Program-made: the position numbers and the translations under genes | Origin: Lunasporangiospora selenospora | Taxonomy: Eukaryota; Mortierellomycota; Mortierellomycetes; Mortierellales; Mortierellaceae | Direction: 5' to 3' | DNA: 11,947 bases | Assembly (NCBI GenBank): GCA_015680635.1 | Contig: JAABOA010000537.1 | Location: 1,937 to 13,883 of the forward strand | The notes under the pieces: model-generated | Told to the model about the DNA's origin: nothing | Database searches by the model: none | Seen by the model: the letters and a program-made list of their open reading frames with translations, nothing else | Part shown: in pieces, positions 9,313 through 11,947 of the stretch | Layout: each line of letters begins with the position of its first letter | Position numbering within the stretch: the first letter of the stretch is position 1

Positions 9313-9345
9313 AGCGGTAGAGTAGCCCTGTTGCTACGATCCGCT
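9313..9345. repeat. Nested hairpin AGCGG...GTAGC...GCTAC...CCGCT
   Basis: Outer stem AGCGG/CCGCT (9313-9317 with 9341-9345) and inner stem GTAGC/GCTAC (9322-9326 with 9333-9337), with a small internal loop and the hexaloop CCTGTT. It lies 33 nt after the long inverted repeat. It is followed at 9360-9378 by a third stem, TGTTGT/ACAACA with a 7-nt loop. Confidence 0.5.
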
Positions 9346-9879
9346 GAGATTAAGCCCTTTGTTGTCGAAAGAACAACATCTCTCTTCTTTTTCTCTCTTA
9401 CTCTTGCAGCGTTCTTAAGGGGTTGTTCAGCATGACACCCGCTGAGAACGATGCACGAGCGACAGATAAAAAAAATTGTACGCAGAAGAATCATGATCAG
9501 AGGAAAGGGTCTCTCCTCTCTTTTAAGGCCTGCCAATTACACGAGGTCCTGCTCAAAGCAACTTGTTCTCTCGCATGTCAAAAGTCTTGAATTGGATCTC
9601 TCTCTCCTCAGATTGATATGCATCCAAATTTGGGTCATGCCTAGCAGAGGGTTCTTTGCCTGCCACTAAGGCCTCTTCTCTCACTTCCTCACCAACAAAT
9701 CTCCCCATAACCTAAAACACTTAGTGCCACCACTCTCCTCGTCTTCCCCAGGTGCCGAGGTACACTGTACACAGACATATAAACACCAGTCCACTATTCC
9801 TATCTTCTTTATAAGCTCGCAAATTGATAGCAATTTCTATCATCTTTCTAAACGCATTTGCATTTGCCATCCAACCTAA

Positions 9880-9885
9880 TTTATT
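9880..9885 (-). terminator. AATAAA polyadenylation signal downstream of the pseudogene
   Basis: The plus strand reads TTTATT, which is AATAAA on the minus strand, 87 nt past the TGA at 9972-9974. This is a sensible position for the 3' end of the gene ancestral to the pseudogene. It supports that stop as the original terminus. Confidence 0.45.
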
Positions 9886-10569
9886 GCAACATATGAGGAA
9901 GGTATGAATAGTCAACATTTTGCACACCTCGCAGCAGCTGCACATCCAGTGTGATGGGCTGGTGCGAAGGTTCACCACAAGGTTATTGAACTGCTTGAAG
10001 GGACATTGCTGCCAAAGACGTAGTATGACGGCCGGGTTAGAGGACTATACTTCCCTTTCCCGACACGCGAACGCCTCTTAATCGATGTGGCCATAGTTGA
10101 AACGATGTTCTGCAGAGAATGTGATCGAAGATTAATGCGGAACTAGAATCATGCGTAATATATTAATCCTAAAACAAGAGAGTTATGCGACACTCACCTT
10201 GGCTGTAGTCAACGGGCCAATGGCCAACAGCAGTGCAGGGATATCGAGTCGGTCTTGTGGGAGCTTGAATCGTCCAAGGCTCTTTGGGATATTTATAGCT
10301 TCGTGCTCCAAGTTCATGGTGAGAACCTCACAAATGTTTTCTAGAATATGTGATGTATTAGTGTTAACAGTGATAAACGTTGAAAGCCATTATATCATTG
10401 GTGCAAGATGGCATAAATACACATCGTTCTGTCTGCACTCATTTCGAAGCATACCGTTCACAAGAAACCCGATTACAGTTAGATCTTTTACGTTCCTGTG
10501 AATGAGCATGTTGAGGGTTATCTTCATCATGCATGGCAGCTTGCGGGTATCATCCTCGATATCAGCCAT

Positions 10570-10580
10570 GGTATATTTGG
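10570..10580 (-). other. Frameshift site in exon 4 of the pseudogene
   Basis: Before this point the frame reads FFAIMEVKKP. After it the coherent frame is shifted by one and reads KYTMADIEDD and on to the donor at 10454. The exon is 232 nt; adding one base makes its exit phase match the next exon exactly. That suggests a single-base loss in the short A run, coding-strand CCAAATAT. Confidence 0.7.
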
Positions 10581-10898
10581 CTTCTTAACCTCCATGATTG
10601 CAAAGAACATGTGGTTGACCTCAGCGAAGAAGTCAGGCTGTAGTACTTCTTCATAGCCATTTGGGACTGGCAATCGGCCACGTTGCCTGAACGGAAACAA
10701 GGAGTAGCTTAGAAATATGAGCATAGACAAAGCGCTAGAGAGATTTATAACAATGTCGTGAGAGTTGGCTTACCAATGTTGTACAATTTCCAAAGAACCA
10801 AAAACTGCATCAGTCATTGGCATGATCGACCGTTTAATGTACGTGTCTTCGTTCTGAGCCAGTTGTGTCCGACCTTGCCACAGGGAATTGGTGGCAGT

Positions 10899-10901
10899 TT
10901 A
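10899..10901 (-). other. In-frame TAA stop within exon 3 of the pseudogene
   Basis: The codon after Asp-Ile-Leu-Ala-Thr is TAA, and the same frame then stays open through Asn-Ser-Leu-Trp-Gln-Gly-Arg to the donor at 10773. No GT-AG intron of usable size can remove it. A C-to-T change from CAA (Gln), or a change from TCA (Ser), would produce it. Confidence 0.75.
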
Positions 10902-11947
10902 TGTGGCTAGGATATCACCCGCCAGGCCGCTCAAGTCCAGACTTGATCCTCTCAACATCGTCTTGAAATCAAGGTATTCCTGCGAAGCTGCCACAAGTGC
11001 CCATTTGACAATGAGGTCGACGTCCTGTTGTGGTACCTCAGGCACATCGGCTTTGAAAAGCTGGGCCACGATCTCACTCTCCTAGAGTCTTGAAAACAAT
11101 GTTCGATGATTGCTTTTGTAAAGATAAAATTGAGAGACCTAAGAGGGAAAAAAGGCCGCAGTAAGCACATCATTTTCATCGTAATGAAACATGCCAGAGG
11201 GAATAGGGACAGGAGCTTACAAAAGATCGTGGGTCTCATGCAAGACGCTCTGATGAGACATATTGGTGCTGCGAGCAGCCATGAGTCTGGCCGATACATT
11301 CACACCTTCGATATACAAAGCGTCGCCATGAACCTTAGACGATGGTTCGCCAGGACCGTCAATATTGCTCTTGCCCTCCAAAGGTCCAGTTGATCCAAAT
11401 GAGGTCCTTGTGCTTGACTCCTGTGAATAGTCATCGTCGTCTGAGTCGGACGGAATAGTTGTACCATTTGCGCAGAAAACGCCACTCCCCTTCTGCTGCT
11501 GCTCTTGCTGTTTGCGCGCTTGCTCCTGCTCTTTCTCCTGTTCGTGCGCTTGCTCCTGCTGGAGTTCTACGAGCGCCTGGCGTAGCTGATGTCGACCGAC
11601 CGCCTTTTGCAGCTTGGAGGAGTCTTTCGCGGCTGATATGATGTTTCTAGTCTGATGAAAACAAGGGGTAAGTAGGTGATTTGCCTGAAAGACATCAGGG
11701 TAACATCAGCATTTAACGATAATTGAAACATACCCGCAACTTTCTCCGAGGCTCCCGGTCCTTCCAAAAGTTGTTCAACGCAGTCTTTTCCTTCCTCCAT
11801 AGCTTCAGCATCTGCTCTCCAATCGCCTTTGATTCTAAATCGTCAGAAGATGTCACATCAAAGGCCATTGCAACGTAATTGCTATGCAGGAATGATAGAT
11901 TGTTGTATATAAGATTGATTGCTCTTGCCGCCACTATTCTCTCATAC

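Larger units (their letters stand above)
8950..9971. other. Intergenic spacer between the pseudogene and the MYSM1-like gene
   Basis: About 1 kb with no convincing gene. Its left part must hold the promoter of the MYSM1-like gene; its right part is the 3' flank of the pseudogene. A minus-strand open frame at 9721-9978 (85 codons, Cys-rich) overlaps the pseudogene end in another frame and resembles nothing I know. The notable content is the hairpin series at 9223-9378 and a pyrimidine-rich stretch around 9375-9410. Confidence 0.6.
9972..11947 (-). pseudogene. Decayed copy of an uncharacterised fungal gene with coiled-coil and PD-(D/E)xK-like regions (5' end beyond window)
   Basis: Exon remnants: 11946-11734 (continues off-window), 11651-11221, 11138-10774, 10686-10455, 10340-10198, 10109-9972. 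All introns are GT-AG, 82-114 nt. Decoded parts: a helical block ending WKDREPRRKLR; a Gln/Glu-rich coiled-coil-like stretch (AHEQEKEQEQARKQQEQQQK); an acidic Ser/Asp patch; a helical block with EIVAQLFKADVPEVPQQ and ALVAASQEYLDF; then LQPDFFAEV and FFAIMEVKKP, a P-D...E-x-K pattern; and a tail with KSLGRFKLPQDRLDIPALLL. Breaks: an in-frame TAA at 10899-10901 between two stretches in the same frame; a missing base near 10575 right after EVKKP, where the reading continues in the next frame as KYTMADIEDDTRKLPCMM; and a possible third break near 11077-11082. I do not know the family's function. A nuclease-like fold is inference from the motif. Sequencing error could also explain the breaks. Confidence 0.7.

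Noticed and set aside
9721-9978. Cys-rich 85-codon minus-strand frame at the pseudogene 3' end
   Set aside because: It overlaps the pseudogene's last exon in a different frame, contains the AATAAA signal region, and lacks a known zinc-binding pattern; most likely 3' UTR.
10151-10501. Plus-strand open frame of 116 codons
   Set aside because: It is antisense to exons 4 and 5 of the pseudogene, whose frames continue across splice sites.
9974-11947. Reading the third locus as an intact gene with extra small introns
   Set aside because: No GT-AG pair of realistic length removes the TAA at 10899-10901 or corrects the one-base shift near 10575.

Overview
The window looks like nuclear DNA of a filamentous, probably early-diverging fungus. 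The genes are split by many short GT-AG introns (about 80-160 nt, one of 359 nt), and microsatellites fill the introns and spacers. The gene set resembles what I recall from Mortierella-type Mucoromycota, but that assignment is inference. All three genes read on the minus strand, so the layout is described from right to left in the direction of transcription.

(1) 9972-11947: the 3' part of an uncharacterised fungal multi-exon gene whose 5' end lies beyond the window. Six exons can be followed by phase-consistent splicing, but they carry an in-frame stop and at least one frameshift, so it is annotated as a pseudogene. It has a glutamine/glutamate-rich coiled-coil-like segment and a downstream block with a P-D...E-x-K signature, suggesting a PD-(D/E)xK nuclease-like fold. 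A 1-kb spacer (8950-9971) follows. It holds an AATAAA signal, three consecutive hairpins and a CRE-like TGACGTAA site in front of the next gene.

(2) 5527-8949: a six-exon gene of 939 codons for a MYSM1-type protein: an N-terminal nuclear localisation signal, a degenerate T-E-K-A repeat, a SHAQKxF-class Myb/SANT domain and an intact JAMM/MPN metalloprotease domain. The predicted role is nuclear histone H2A deubiquitination. No SWIRM domain is visible between Myb and MPN.

(3) 8-3979: a nine-exon gene of 920 codons for a YPP1/TTC7-family TPR protein, the scaffold that brings phosphatidylinositol 4-kinase (Stt4/PI4KA) to the plasma membrane. All eight introns keep the phase exactly.

The 1.5-kb spacer between genes 2 and 3 (3980-5526) contains a long purine-rich tract next to the YPP1 start and a GC-rich hairpin cluster in the 3' flank of the MYSM1-like gene. 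I found no convincing gene in it.

The genes show no operon-like logic. A signalling scaffold and a chromatin enzyme sit in tandem next to a decayed copy of what is probably a multicopy family. No tRNA, rRNA, CRISPR array or complete mobile element was recognised. Exon boundaries were set by eye from splice sites, phase and protein continuity.
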